Positions 1 through 8,954 of a DNA stretch of 64,000 bases are shown here, piece by piece (position 1 is the first letter of the stretch; each line of letters opens with the position of its first letter). The translations under genes were made by a program, and so were the position numbers. The stretch comes from Pseudomonas piscis. Its GTDB lineage: Bacteria > Pseudomonadota > Gammaproteobacteria > Pseudomonadales > Pseudomonadaceae. Where the stretch lies: the NCBI RefSeq assembly GCF_009380155.1, contig NZ_WHUV01000001.1, positions 1,240,001-1,304,000 of the forward strand, given 5' to 3'. The notes under the pieces are model-generated. The model worked only from the letters and a program-made list of their open reading frames with translations, searched no databases and was not told where the DNA came from.

Positions 1-605
1 AGGGAGACGAAGCGCCGGGTAGGGCCGTCGAGGGCGGCGATGGCGCCGCTCTCGATGTCGTAGACCCAGCCATGCAGGTTCAGCCGGCCCTGTTCCAGGG
101 CCAGGGCCACCGAGGGGTGCGTCTTCAGGTTAGCCAACTGGGCGATGACGTTGTCCTGTACCAGGGCGTCCAGGTGTTCGGCGGGCGAGGCATGGCGCCG
201 CGCGGCGTTGATCACCCGGGCCGATTCGGCGTGGCGCAGCCAGTTGGCCACGGCTGGCAGGTGATCCAGGCATTTGCAGGTGGAGAGGGCGGTCATGGCG
301 CCACAATCGGAGTGGCCGCAGATGACGATATCGCTCACCCCCAGTACCGCCACCGCGTATTCCACCGTGGCTGATACGCCGCCGGGCTCGGGGCCGTAGC
401 TGGGCACGATGTTGCCGGCGTTGCGGATCACGAACAGGTCGCCGGGCTCCTGCTGGGTCAGCAGTTCCGGTACCACCCGGCTGTCGGAGCACGTGACGAA
501 CAGCGTGCCGGGGCTCTGGGTGCTGGCCAGTTGCTTGAACAGTTCGCTGCGCTGGGGGAAGGCTTCGCGCTGGAACTTGAGGAAGCCGTCGATGATGTGC
601 TGCAT
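1..605 (-). CDS. cynT: Beta-class carbonic anhydrase, cyanate-locus type (3' end outside window)
   Basis: Zinc enzyme interconverting CO2 and bicarbonate in the cytoplasm; next to cynR it would supply bicarbonate for cyanase. About 201 codons are present from the ATG at 605 and the C-terminus runs off the window. The beta-class zinc ligands are visible: Cys39 with the Asp41/Arg43 dyad in TCSDSRV, and His98 and Cys101 in CGHSDCGA. It is transcribed divergently from cynR with about 108 bp between starts, the usual LysR-type arrangement. The cyanase gene cynS would be expected beyond base 1 but is not visible. Confidence 0.93.
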   Translation of the reverse strand, partial: MQHIIDGFLKFQREAFPQRSELFKQLASTQSPGTLFVTCSDSRVVPELLTQQEPGDLFVIRNAGNIVPSYGPEPGGVSATVEYAVAVLGVSDIVICGHSDCGAMTALSTCKCLDHLPAVANWLRHAESARVINAARRHASPAEHLDALVQDNVIAQLANLKTHPSVALALEQGRLNLHGWVYDIESGAIAALDGPTRRFVS

Positions 606-713
606 GGGGGTCTCCTTGCGTCGCTGATGGGGCAAGGATGGGAGTTTTCAGCTATAGCGTCCAAGACCGGTTTATTATGCTTTCCATAAGTCATGCCTAT
701 AGTTGGAGCCGTC

Positions 714-1601
714 ATGCTCTTGCGTCATATCCGTTACCTGCTGGCCGTTGCCGAGCACAGCAACTTCACCCGCGCCGCTGAGGCGCTGCACGTGTCGCAG
801 CCGACCTTGTCGCAACAGGTCAAGCAACTGGAGGAGTCCCTGGGGGCGCCCTTGTTCGATCGTTCCGGGCGCAGCGTGCGCCTGACCGACGCTGGCCAGG
901 CCTATGTCGCCTATGCCCGGCGTGCCCTGCAGGACCTGGAAGCCGCCCGGCGGGCCATGCATGACGTACAGGACCTGAGCCGTGGCTCGTTGCGCCTGGC
1001 CCTGACCCCGACCTTCACCGCCTACCTGGCCGGGCCTTTGCTCAGCCGCTTCAACCAGTGCTATCCGGGCATCCGCCTGAGCATCGAGGAAATGACCCAG
1101 GATCGCCTGGAGGCGGCCCTGGCCGAAGATCGCCTGGACCTGGGCATTGCCTTTGCCGGCGAACACCTGGCGGAAATCGAGCCCCAGGATCTGTTCAGCG
1201 AGACCCTGAGCCTGGTGGTCGGCCCGCAGTACCAGGCCCGGGAGCAAGAGCCGCTGGATGCCGCAGCGCTGGGGCGTCAATCGCTGGCGTTGCTCAGTGG
1301 CGACTTCGCCACCCGCCGCCATATCGACCTGTATTGTCGCCAGCAGGGCATTGCGCCATGCATTGCCATCGAGGCCAATTCGGTCAGTGCGCTGGTGGAG
1401 ATCGTGCGTCGCGGGCAGTTGGTGACGTTGTTGCCCAGTGCCATAGCCCGGGAACAACCAGGCTTGCGCGCGCTGGCCCTGGCCTCACCCCTGGCGCCGC
1501 GCAGCGTGGTGCTACTGGGGCGCCGGGGTGCCTATCGCAGTGCGGCTTGCCAGGCCTTCCGGCAGTTGCTGGAGCAGGATTACGGCGCCGCCAACCACTG
1601 A
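714..1601 (+). CDS. cynR: LysR-family regulator CynR
   Basis: Probable cyanate-responsive activator of the divergent cynT. The N-terminal winged helix (about residues 1-60, RAAEALHVSQPTLSQQVKQL) is followed by a LysR substrate-binding domain. Similarity to E. coli CynR is strong in the segments I recognise (LFDRSGR.VRLTDAG, RGSLR.A.TPTFT). I chose the ATG at 714, giving MLLRHIRYLLAVAEH, which aligns with the E. coli start; an in-frame ATG at 693 adds seven residues. The 3' end overlaps the convergent pheC by 22 bp. Confidence 0.93.
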   Translation: MLLRHIRYLLAVAEHSNFTRAAEALHVSQPTLSQQVKQLEESLGAPLFDRSGRSVRLTDAGQAYVAYARRALQDLEAARRAMHDVQDLSRGSLRLALTPTFTAYLAGPLLSRFNQCYPGIRLSIEEMTQDRLEAALAEDRLDLGIAFAGEHLAEIEPQDLFSETLSLVVGPQYQAREQEPLDAAALGRQSLALLSGDFATRRHIDLYCRQQGIAPCIAIEANSVSALVEIVRRGQLVTLLPSAIAREQPGLRALALASPLAPRSVVLLGRRGAYRSAACQAFRQLLEQDYGAANH

Positions 1602-2362
1602 TTGACCACCTGGTCGTAGGCGCCGGTGGCCTTGCTCAGGTGCAGCCACTGGTCGACGTAGCTCTTCCAGGCCACATCGTCCCGGGGCAGGAGGAAGGCC
1701 TTCTCGCTGTACTGCAGGGCATGCTCGGGGTTGACCGCACACAGCCCCGGCTTGCGCCGCTGCTGGAAGCGCGCCTCCGAGGCATCGGTGATCATCACGT
1801 CGGCCTGGTGGTTGAGCAACTGGTCGAAGATGTTCACGTTGTCGGCGAACAGGGTCAGGTTGGCGTTGGGCAGGCGCGTGCGGGCGAAGACCTCGTTGGT
1901 GCCTCCCGGGGGTTCGATCAGGCGCACCGAGGGCTGGTTGATCTGTTCCACCGTCTGGTAGCGCTTGAGATCCTGGCAGCGCACCAGGGGGATCTTGCCG
2001 TCGACGCCCAGGGGCTGGCTGAAGAAGGCCTTCTTCTGGCGCTCCAGGGACACCGAGACGCCGCCGACGGCGATGTCGCACTGCTGGCTCTGGAAGTCCG
2101 CCATCAGGCCCTTCCAGGTGGTGTTGACCCACTTCACCCGGACCCCGAGGCTCTGGGCCAGGGACTCGGCGAGGCTGATGTCGATGCCCTCGTAGTGCCC
2201 GTCGTCGCGCAGGTAGCTGTAGGGCTTGTAGTCGCCGGTGGTGCAGACCGTCAGGTGGCCGCTTTCCAGCACCTGGTCCAGGCGTGAGGTCGGCTCCTGG
2301 GCCAGGCAGAGGGCGGGGGCCGCGAGGCCCAACAGGGTACTGAGCAGAAGGCGCGGGAGCAT
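1580..2362 (-). CDS. pheC: Periplasmic cyclohexadienyl dehydratase (PheC)
   Basis: Converts prephenate to phenylpyruvate and arogenate to phenylalanine in the periplasm, using a solute-binding-protein fold. The 260-residue product has a signal peptide (about residues 1-22, ending CLAQ) followed by a family-3 periplasmic-binding-protein domain. It matches remembered P. aeruginosa PheC along its length: TTGDYKPYSY near the start, the PGGTNE motif, TDA.EAR, and YSEKAFLLPRDD...YVDQWLH near the end. Those enzyme-specific motifs argue against a plain ABC amino-acid receptor. The ATG at 2362 was chosen because it begins the signal peptide directly; an upstream in-frame ATG adds 30 unlikely residues. 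Confidence 0.85.
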   Translation of the reverse strand: MLPRLLLSTLLGLAAPALCLAQEPTSRLDQVLESGHLTVCTTGDYKPYSYLRDDGHYEGIDISLAESLAQSLGVRVKWVNTTWKGLMADFQSQQCDIAVGGVSVSLERQKKAFFSQPLGVDGKIPLVRCQDLKRYQTVEQINQPSVRLIEPPGGTNEVFARTRLPNANLTLFADNVNIFDQLLNHQADVMITDASEARFQQRRKPGLCAVNPEHALQYSEKAFLLPRDDVAWKSYVDQWLHLSKATGAYDQVVNQWLAAP

Positions 2363-2536
2363 CGAGTCGTTCCTTGAATGGCGGCAGGGCATAGTGCAGG
2401 AGCCATGTCGGGCCGGGCAAGGGCCCGGAACCCGGCGCACAACTGCGGCCAATGGCGGTTTGACCGGGTTTCGACCTTTTTTTCACGAATGGCTGGTTAA
2501 CCTGTGGCCCAGGATCACCACCAGAGCTCACCCGTC

Positions 2537-3193
2537 ATGTCGTCCCACCCCCCACCGTCCATCGAGCTGGAGTTCGCTCGGCGCTACGACCAGGAGCACG
2601 CGCGCGTCTGCCGTGAACCTCGTCCTACCGGGATGGGCGCGCGCCTCGGGTTGTGGCGCATGGCGCACCTGGTACGCCATGCGCTGAAGGTCGCCGGCGA
2701 ACCGGGGCTGATCCTCGACGTGGCCTGCGGTGCCGGGCGCTACTGGCCGTTGCTGGCCGAGCATGGCAACCGGGTGATCCTCGCGGCGGATCCATCCCAG
2801 GACATGCTGAATCATGCCCAGACCCATCATCCGGCCGGCCTGATGAAGCGGGTCAAGACCTTCCACAGCTCGGCGTTCGATATCGGGCTGTCGGCCAACG
2901 CGGTGGACAGCATCATCTGCATGCAGTTGTTCGCGCACATCCTCCATGGCGAAGATCGCCTGGCCCTGCTGCGCGAATTCCACCGGGTCAGCCGTGACTC
3001 GGTGATCGTCGCCGCCCGGGTCGAATTCTTCCTCAAGGCCTGGCGGCCAGCGGTGCAAACGGGCCTGCCAGTGACCGACAAGGCGCAGCTGGAAAAAGAG
3101 TTCGCCGAGGCTGGATTCGAGATCCTCAGCCACCAGGACTTGCTGCCTGGTTGCGCACCTTCACGGGTCTACGTGCTGAGAAAACAGGGTTAG
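2537..3193 (+). CDS. Class I SAM-dependent methyltransferase
   Basis: 218-residue cytoplasmic protein with a Rossmann methyltransferase fold. Motif I is LILDVACGAGRYW (about residues 60-72), followed by an acidic strand end (ILAADPSQDML) and a post-motif DSIICMQLFAHI. The substrate is unknown. The ATG at 2537 is preferred over an in-frame ATG at 2504, which adds 11 non-conserved residues. It lies directly upstream of rnd on the same strand, but a 120 bp gap with a promoter-like element suggests separate transcription of rnd. Confidence 0.8.
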   Translation: MSSHPPPSIELEFARRYDQEHARVCREPRPTGMGARLGLWRMAHLVRHALKVAGEPGLILDVACGAGRYWPLLAEHGNRVILAADPSQDMLNHAQTHHPAGLMKRVKTFHSSAFDIGLSANAVDSIICMQLFAHILHGEDRLALLREFHRVSRDSVIVAARVEFFLKAWRPAVQTGLPVTDKAQLEKEFAEAGFEILSHQDLLPGCAPSRVYVLRKQG

Positions 3194-3282
3194 TCCCGGC
3201 TCTCGGACTATTCTTGCTCTCCGGCAGCAGATTTCACGCTTGCTCTTATCGGGTCAATGCTCGGAAATCGCCGGGGGCGATA

Positions 3283-3288
3283 TATACT
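3283..3288 (+). promoter_or_regulatory. Candidate -10 element for rnd
   Basis: TATACT lies about 27 bp upstream of the rnd GTG start and matches the sigma-70 -10 hexamer in five of six positions. The region 17 bp further upstream has no good -35 hexamer, so this is tentative. Confidence 0.35.
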
Positions 3289-3315
3289 GCGCGCCATTCT
3301 TCAAGGGAGAGCCGT

Positions 3316-4449
3316 GTGGCCATCGATATTCACTGGATTCGCGACAACGATAGCCTCGGTCAGCTTTGCGCCGAATGGCAGCAATTGCCCTTCGTCGCCC
3401 TCGACACCGAATTCATGCGGGTCGACACTTTCTACCCCATCGCCGGCCTGTTGCAGGTAGGCGATGGGCAGCGCGCCTACCTGATTGACCCTTTGACCAT
3501 CGACAACTGGCAACCCCTGGCCGAATTGCTGGAGAACCCGGCGGTGGTCAAGGTGGTGCATGCTTGCAGCGAGGACCTGGAAGTCCTGTTGCGCCTGACC
3601 GGCAGCCTGCCCGCGCCGTTGTTCGATACGCAACTGGCGGCCGCCTACCTGAACCTGGGGTTCTCCATGGGCTACTCGCGCCTGGTGCAGGAAGTCCTGG
3701 GCATCGAATTGCCCAAGGGCGAGACCCGCTCCGATTGGCTGCAGCGCCCGCTGTCGGAAACCCAGGTCAGCTACGCCGCCGAGGATGCCGTGCACCTGGC
3801 CCAGGTGTTCAGCCAACTGCGTCCGAAGCTGTCCGAGGACAAGTATCGCTGGGTGCTCGAGGACGGCGCCGAACTGGTGGCCAACCTGCGCCGCGAGGTG
3901 GACCCCAACGAGGTCTACCGCGATGCCAAGCTGGCCTGGAAGCTGTCCCGCGCCCAACTGGCGGTATTGCGCGAGCTGTGTGCCTGGCGCGAGCGGGAAG
4001 CCCGCGCCCGTGACCTGCCACGCAACCGTATCGTGCGTGAGCATGCGCTCTGGCCCCTGGCCAGGACCCAGCCCGATACCCTGTCGGCGCTGGCCAAGAT
4101 CGAAGACATGCATCCGCGCACCGTGCGCCAGGATGGCGAGTTCCTTCTCGACCTGATCAAGCGCAGCGCCAAGCTGGGCCCGGAGCACTGGCCGCCGGCC
4201 CTGCCCGAGCCATTGCCGATCGAAGCCTCGGCCCTGCTCAAGCGCCTCAAGGCCGTGGGCCAGGCCGAAGCCGAGCGCCTGGGCATCGCCCCGGAGCTGA
4301 TGCTGCGCAAGAAAACCCTGGAGAGCCTGCTCAAGAGCGGCTTCCCCAGCGGACCCTACCAATTGCCCGATTCGCTGCGTGGCTGGCGCCGCGAATTGAT
4401 GGGCCAGGCGCTGCTGGATAGCCTGGCCACCGCCGGAGAACAGCCTTGA
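3316..4449 (+). CDS. rnd: Ribonuclease D
   Basis: 3'-5' exoribonuclease that trims tRNA precursors and other stable RNA 3' ends. The 377-residue product has the DEDD exonuclease domain first: Exo I is [16 protein letters not shown], Exo II has a conserved Asp in [10 protein letters not shown], and Exo III is [17 protein letters not shown] domains follow from about residue 205. I chose the GTG at 3316 because AGGGAGA sits 6-7 nt upstream and the protein then starts as known Pseudomonas RNase D (AIDIHWIRD); the open frame extends further upstream without homology. The stop overlaps the ycgL start. Confidence 0.95.
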   Translation: MAIDIHWIRDNDSLGQLCAEWQQLPFVALDTEFMRVDTFYPIAGLLQVGDGQRAYLIDPLTIDNWQPLAELLENPAVVKVVHACSEDLEVLLRLTGSLPAPLFDTQLAAAYLNLGFSMGYSRLVQEVLGIELPKGETRSDWLQRPLSETQVSYAAEDAVHLAQVFSQLRPKLSEDKYRWVLEDGAELVANLRREVDPNEVYRDAKLAWKLSRAQLAVLRELCAWREREARARDLPRNRIVREHALWPLARTQPDTLSALAKIEDMHPRTVRQDGEFLLDLIKRSAKLGPEHWPPALPEPLPIEASALLKRLKAVGQAEAERLGIAPELMLRKKTLESLLKSGFPSGPYQLPDSLRGWRRELMGQALLDSLATAGEQP

Positions 4450-4739
4450 AACGTATCTGCTCCATCTACAGAAGTCCGCGCAAGAACGAGATGTACCTCT
4501 ATGTGCTCAAGAGCGAAGCACTGGAGCGTGTGCCGGAAACCCTGCTGGCGGCTTTCGGCAAGCCGCAGCATGCCTTCGACCTGGTATTGACCCCGGAGCG
4601 CCAGCTGGCCCGGGAAGACATCCAGAAGGTGCTGGAGAACCTCGACAAGCAGGGATATCACCTGCAGATGCCACCGGCGGAAGACGAGTACATCGAGCAC
4701 TTGCCCGAAGAGCTGCTGCGCCGCAATGATCCGGTCTGA
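4446..4739 (+). CDS. ycgL: YcgL domain protein
   Basis: 97-residue protein of the small YcgL family, function unresolved. Typical features are the N-terminal [16 protein letters not shown] and the central [24 protein letters not shown]. The start is a TTG at 4446 that overlaps the rnd stop codon (TTGA), so the two are translationally coupled. RNase D and YcgL are neighbours in many gammaproteobacteria, which supports the start and the operon call. Confidence 0.9.
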   Translation: MKRICSIYRSPRKNEMYLYVLKSEALERVPETLLAAFGKPQHAFDLVLTPERQLAREDIQKVLENLDKQGYHLQMPPAEDEYIEHLPEELLRRNDPV

Positions 4740-4858
4740 CTCCTAGGCGCTCGATCCCGGGCGCTTTCCCTGTGCACCTGACTGACCTGGCCGCCGCCTG
4801 GAACGATGGAGCGATACTCCGTCGGCGGTGGCCTGTACCGTTTTTTAAGGTTTGAACC

Positions 4859-5791
4859 ATGCGCGTTCTGATTGCCGAACACGATCACGCTGTTTATGCC
4901 CGCCTGTTGCGTCAGGCGGCCCCGGACCTGGATGTGCTGACCAGCGGCGATTCCGCCGAGCTGGCTCGCCTGGCGGTGGACTGCCCGGTATGGCTGGGCC
5001 AGCCGGACCTGCTGGCGACCCTGCTGCGCCAGGGGCACAAGCCCCAGTGGTTGCAATCGACCTGGGCCGGCATCACGCCGCTGCTGGCCGACGGCTTGCC
5101 CCGGCATTACCGGCTGACCCGGGCGGTGGGGATCTTTGGCCAGGTGATGGCCGAGTACGTGCTGACCTACATCCTGGGCCATGAGCGTGAAGTGCTGGCG
5201 CGGCTGGTCAGCCAGGTGGAACGCAAGTGGGACAACCGCCTGGGCCAGAGCCTGGTGGGGCGCAAGGTACTGATCGTCGGGACTGGCGATATCGGCCAGA
5301 GCGTGGCGCAGTTCCTGGTGCCGTTCGGGGTCAAGCTGTATGGCATCGCCAGCCGGCCCCGGGAGCAGGCGCCCTTCGTCGAAGTGGCCGGCCTGGAGGA
5401 CCTGGGACGCTTGGTGGGGGAGGTGGATTATGTGGTCAACCTGCTGCCCAACACCCCGAGCACCCACGACCTGTACGACGCGGCGCTGTTCAAGCAGTTC
5501 AAGTCCACCGGGCTGTTCATCAACGTCGGCCGCGGGGTCTCGGTGGTCGACGCGGACCTGGTGCAGGCTCTAAAGGATGGCCACCTGGCGGGCGCGGTGA
5601 TCGATGTCTGTCGCCAGGAACCGCTGCCACAGCGGCATCCGTTCTGGACCGCCTGGGGCTTGCTGCTCACCGGCCACAGTTCCGCCCCCACCTCGCCGGA
5701 GCTGATGGTGCAACTGTTCGTGGAAAACCTGCGGGCCTACCAGGCCAAGCAGCCCCTGCGCGGCGAAGTGGACTTCGCCCGGGGCTACTAG
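4859..5791 (+). CDS. D-2-hydroxyacid dehydrogenase (NAD(P)-dependent)
   Basis: 310-residue oxidoreductase of the D-isomer-specific 2-hydroxyacid dehydrogenase family, probably reducing glyoxylate, hydroxypyruvate or a related 2-oxoacid. The nucleotide-binding glycine motif is VGTGDIGQSVA (about residues 138-148). Family catalytic regions are visible: INVGRG.SVVD with its Arg, DVCRQEPLP carrying the Glu, and TGHSSAPT carrying the catalytic His near the C-terminus. The N-terminal domain is short. It may stand alone, since 119 bp separate it from ycgL. The substrate cannot be read from sequence. Confidence 0.85.
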   Translation: MRVLIAEHDHAVYARLLRQAAPDLDVLTSGDSAELARLAVDCPVWLGQPDLLATLLRQGHKPQWLQSTWAGITPLLADGLPRHYRLTRAVGIFGQVMAEYVLTYILGHEREVLARLVSQVERKWDNRLGQSLVGRKVLIVGTGDIGQSVAQFLVPFGVKLYGIASRPREQAPFVEVAGLEDLGRLVGEVDYVVNLLPNTPSTHDLYDAALFKQFKSTGLFINVGRGVSVVDADLVQALKDGHLAGAVIDVCRQEPLPQRHPFWTAWGLLLTGHSSAPTSPELMVQLFVENLRAYQAKQPLRGEVDFARGY

Positions 5792-5805
5792 GACGCCGGA
5801 GTGGC

Positions 5806-5860
5806 AAGCTCCAAGCTCCAAGCTTGAGGCTTGAGGCTTGAGGCTTGAGGCTTGAGGCTT
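5806..5860. repeat. Heptamer tandem repeat between convergent genes
   Basis: Five exact copies of TTGAGGC occupy 5824-5858, preceded by CAAGCTC-type heptamers from 5806. Together they form an imperfect palindrome centred on AAGCTT at about 5821. It fills the gap between the dehydrogenase stop and the nitroreductase stop and could act as a weak bidirectional terminator. Confidence 0.75.
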
Positions 5861-6453
5861 TAGAGGTTGAAGTCGCCTTCGGATACGGTTTCGCTCAGCG
5901 GGCGACGCGGGCTCGGTACTTCGCGGGCCTGCAGGTACTCGGCCAGGGTCGACTTGTCGCCCAGCTTGCCCACCGCGACGGCGGCGTGCAGCGCATAGCC
6001 ATCGGGAATCTTCAGCTCCTTGCGGGTCAGTTCCTGGTCGAAACCAGCCATGCCGTGGGTGTGCCAGCCACTGAGGCTGGCCTGCAGCGCCAGGTGGCCC
6101 CAGGCCGATCCGGTGTCGAAGGTGTGCCACAGGGCCGGGGTTTCCTCGCTGGCGCCAGGGGCGGCGAAGGTGGTCTTGGAAATCACGATCACCAGCGCCG
6201 AGGCGTGTTGTGCCCAGCCGCGGTTGAACTCGTTGAGCAGGCCCAGGAAGCGCTCCCAGTTCGGCGTGTCTCGCCGGGCATAGAGAAAGCGCCAGGGTTG
6301 CGAGTTGTAGGCCGAAGGCGCCCAGCGTGCGGCTTCGAAGAAGCTCAACAGGGTTTTCTCAGGGATGGTTTCTGCGGTGAAGGCTCGTGGCGACCAGCGC
6401 TCGGTGAATTGCGGGTGGATGGCGTGGTCGGCAACGCGAGGATTGGCGCTCAT
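5860..6453 (-). CDS. Nitroreductase family protein
   Basis: 197-residue FMN-dependent oxidoreductase of the nitroreductase superfamily; these use NAD(P)H to reduce nitro groups, quinones or flavins. FMN-contact features include RWSPRAF near the N-terminus, ARWAPSAYNSQPWRF, and the C-terminal VAVGKLGDKSTL. The length is normal for the family. The ATG at 6453 gives MSANPRV and was chosen over an upstream in-frame ATG with an unlikely 40-residue extension. The physiological substrate is unknown. Confidence 0.85.
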   Translation of the reverse strand: MSANPRVADHAIHPQFTERWSPRAFTAETIPEKTLLSFFEAARWAPSAYNSQPWRFLYARRDTPNWERFLGLLNEFNRGWAQHASALVIVISKTTFAAPGASEETPALWHTFDTGSAWGHLALQASLSGWHTHGMAGFDQELTRKELKIPDGYALHAAVAVGKLGDKSTLAEYLQAREVPSPRRPLSETVSEGDFNL

Positions 6454-6723
6454 GCAAAGACTCCATACAACGTTGGGAAAATGGAATAACCGGCAGGCGC
6501 AGTTGGCTGGGCGCAGAGGCTTTCCTGACCCCGTGGGGTGCGCCGGATACAACGCGGTGAGCGTGGATGGCATCCGGGGCGAGGGTCGGTTCGGAAAGCA
6601 AAGCTACTGTGCCCATTGGCGGCTGGCAAGCTCCGGGCTACCGACAGTCGCCAATGCTTGGCCCGCCGGGCCTTCGGCACTAGACTGGCGGCCTTTTCAC
6701 CCTCGGATACTGATGCTTGAGCC

Positions 6724-7173
6724 ATGGCCGCCAAAGTCGAACCTTTCTGGATACGCAAGACCCTCGAACAACTCGACCAGGAGGAATGGGAGTCGTTGTG
6801 CGATGGCTGCGGCCTGTGCTGCCTGCAAAAGCTCGAGGATGAGGACGACAACAGCGTCTACTACACGCGTATCGCCTGCAAGCTGCTGGACCTCAAGACC
6901 TGCCAGTGCACCGACTACCCCAACCGCCGCGAGTCGGTGCCCGACTGCATCCAGCTGACCCCGGGCAAGGCCGACGAGTTCAAGTGGCTGCCGCCCACCT
7001 GCGGCTACCGCCTGGTAAGCGAAGGCAAGGACCTGCCGCTCTGGCATCACCTGGTGTGCGGCGATCGCGATGCGGTGCACCACGAGCGGATTTCCCAATC
7101 CGGACGCATGCTCGCCGAGGGCAGCGTTGCGGAAGATGATTGGGAAGACCATCTGATTTTCCGCGCGGGCTGA
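6724..7173 (+). CDS. ycgN: YcgN-family cysteine-cluster protein (UPF0260)
   Basis: 149-residue protein of the YkgJ/YcgN zinc- or iron-cluster family, function unknown. The cysteine pattern is clear: CDGCGLCCL (about residues 27-34), then KTCQC, DC, TCGY and VCGD further on. The cysteine number and spacing suggest metal binding. It lies 270 bp from the nitroreductase, divergent to it, with its own upstream region. Confidence 0.9.
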   Translation: MAAKVEPFWIRKTLEQLDQEEWESLCDGCGLCCLQKLEDEDDNSVYYTRIACKLLDLKTCQCTDYPNRRESVPDCIQLTPGKADEFKWLPPTCGYRLVSEGKDLPLWHHLVCGDRDAVHHERISQSGRMLAEGSVAEDDWEDHLIFRAG

Positions 7174-7250
7174 GCTTGCCCGGCCGCCTTTTCAAGGCCG
7201 CATGGGCTGGGTGCACGGCTCGCAGACAGGATCTCAAGCAAGGAGTGTGT

Positions 7251-8486
7251 ATGAGGGTGGGGGCGAAGCTGGCGCTGGCCTGGGTGCTGCTGGGATTGAG
7301 CGCAGCGGCTGTCGCGGCGAAGAAGGTCGATCTGGATTATCACGTGCGGTTCCTGTCCCAGGGCGACCAGGCTGAAGTGCGCCTGACCCTGGCTGACGGC
7401 GCGGCGCTGCGCAGCCTGGACTTCGACCTGGGCAAGGACGGCGACTACAGCGACTTCAAGGCCGATGGCCAATGGCAGGCCGCCACCACCGAGGCGGGTG
7501 GCCGACGTGGCACCTGGCGCCCGGCCGGCGGCAAGGCCAGCCTGAGCTATCGGGTACGCCTGAGCCACAGCCCGAAGAAGGGCAGCTACGACAGCCGCAG
7601 CACCGCCAACTGGGCCTTGTTGCGCGGCGAGACGCTGGTGCCGCCGGCCCGGCTCGACCAGCAAGATGGCGTCGAGCTGGTGGCGCGCCTGGACTTCGAA
7701 CTGCCCAGCGGCTGGAAGAGCGTCGAGACCGCCTGGCCACGTATCGGCAAGCACCGCTTTCGCATCGATAACCCCGAACGCCTGTTCGATCGCCCCGCCG
7801 GCTGGATGCTCGCCGGTAACCTGGGCAGCCGCCGCACCCGCCTGGGCGCTACGGAAGTCAGCGTGGTGTCGCCCCTGGGCCAGGGGATGCGGCGCATGGA
7901 TGTTTTGACCCTGCTGACCTTCGTCTGGCCCCAGGTGCAAGCGGTGTTTCCACGCCAGCCGGGCAAGCTGCTGATCGTCGGCGCCGCCGATCCGATGTGG
8001 CGGGGCAGCCTCGCCGGTCGCGATTCGTTGTACCTGCATAGCCGCCTGCCGCTGGTCAGCGAGAGCGGTGCCAGTCCGTTGCTGCGCGAGTTGGTGCAAT
8101 CCTTGGGACGCATCAACGATAGCCAGCACAGCGACTGGATCAGCGAAGGCCTGGCCGAGTACTACGCCATCGAGCTGCTGCGCCGGGCCGGTGGCATCAG
8201 CGACGAGCGCTACCAGGTACTGCACAAGCGCCTGGTGCGGGACGGCCAGGGCGTCAGCAGTTTGCGCGGCGAGCAAGTGAATGCAGCGACCGTGGCCCGG
8301 GCCGTGCTGCTGTTACAGGAACTGGACCGGGAGATTCGCCTGAAGACCCGCAACAAGCGCTCGCTGGACGATGTGCTGCAAGGGGCGATGCGCCTGGAGC
8401 GCGTCACTACCGCTGAGTTCATCCAGCTGGGCGAGAGCGTGCTGGGCGGGTCGTCCCAGGTGCTGGACAGCCCGCTGCTGCGCTGA
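7251..8486 (+). CDS. Secreted M61-like protein lacking the zinc-binding HExxH
   Basis: 411-residue exported protein with a signal peptide ending at about residue 23 (SAAAVAA). The N-terminal half looks like the beta-sandwich of M61 glycyl-aminopeptidase-type proteins; the C-terminal half looks like a helical gluzincin domain. Where the family has HExxH, this protein has RELVQ (279-283), so both zinc histidines are missing, while the downstream W.SEGLAEYYAIEL (about 296-309) with the third-ligand Glu is kept. I infer a non-catalytic relative, perhaps a binding or chaperone-like protein. The ATG at 7251 has a GGAG-like site upstream. The family call rests on motif reading only. Confidence 0.6.
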   Translation: MRVGAKLALAWVLLGLSAAAVAAKKVDLDYHVRFLSQGDQAEVRLTLADGAALRSLDFDLGKDGDYSDFKADGQWQAATTEAGGRRGTWRPAGGKASLSYRVRLSHSPKKGSYDSRSTANWALLRGETLVPPARLDQQDGVELVARLDFELPSGWKSVETAWPRIGKHRFRIDNPERLFDRPAGWMLAGNLGSRRTRLGATEVSVVSPLGQGMRRMDVLTLLTFVWPQVQAVFPRQPGKLLIVGAADPMWRGSLAGRDSLYLHSRLPLVSESGASPLLRELVQSLGRINDSQHSDWISEGLAEYYAIELLRRAGGISDERYQVLHKRLVRDGQGVSSLRGEQVNAATVARAVLLLQELDREIRLKTRNKRSLDDVLQGAMRLERVTTAEFIQLGESVLGGSSQVLDSPLLR

Positions 8487-8496
8487 GTCGCCCGCT

Positions 8497-8871
8497 TCAG
8501 GCCTTGGCTTCGGGCGCCTTGGCCGCTTCCTCGACCGTCTTGGCGGTGCGTTCCGCGACATCGGCGTTGGCCTTGAGATCGCGCAACTGCGCCCCGGCGC
8601 GCTCGATCCTGCTTCGCACGTCCTGCATGTCCCGGCGGCTCTTTTCCAGCAGGCTCTTGGCCGAGCTGTGTCCGGTGATGCCGCGGGCCAGGGCCACGCC
8701 GCCGATCGCCATCTGCACCAGGCCGAACACGCCACCCCGGCGCAGGCCCTTGCCCATCATCACCACGCCGCCGGCCAGCGAGCCGATGCGTTCCCAGCCC
8801 TGGACGTTCTGCTGTGGATGGCTCTGGAACGGGGTCGACTCGATGGATTGCAGCTGTTTGCGCTCGCTCAT
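8497..8871 (-). CDS. Small membrane protein, DUF2892/YgaP-like, with helical tail
   Basis: 124-residue protein. Residues about 26-70 form a glycine-rich hydrophobic hairpin (GWERIGSLAGGVVMMGKGLRRGG, then VFGLVQMAIGGVALARGITG) resembling the YgaP transmembrane / DUF2892 domain. A charged helical tail rich in Ala, Lys and Glu follows. It probably sits in the inner membrane; function unknown. The start at 8871 begins MSERKQL and has AAGGAGA just upstream. It is convergent with the M61-like gene. Confidence 0.6.
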   Translation of the reverse strand: MSERKQLQSIESTPFQSHPQQNVQGWERIGSLAGGVVMMGKGLRRGGVFGLVQMAIGGVALARGITGHSSAKSLLEKSRRDMQDVRSRIERAGAQLRDLKANADVAERTAKTVEEAAKAPEAKA

Positions 8872-8954
8872 GATCAGTCTCCTTGGGGAGGTGGGGGATA
8901 TAGGGCTGACTGCACCGGGACCTTGCCGGTTCCCGGAGATTGGGCGCAGATGAT

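Noticed and set aside
6454-6723. A small minus-strand gene between the nitroreductase and ycgN
   Set aside because: The frames there are Ser/Arg-rich and overlap the two real starts. No ribosome site or family resemblance.
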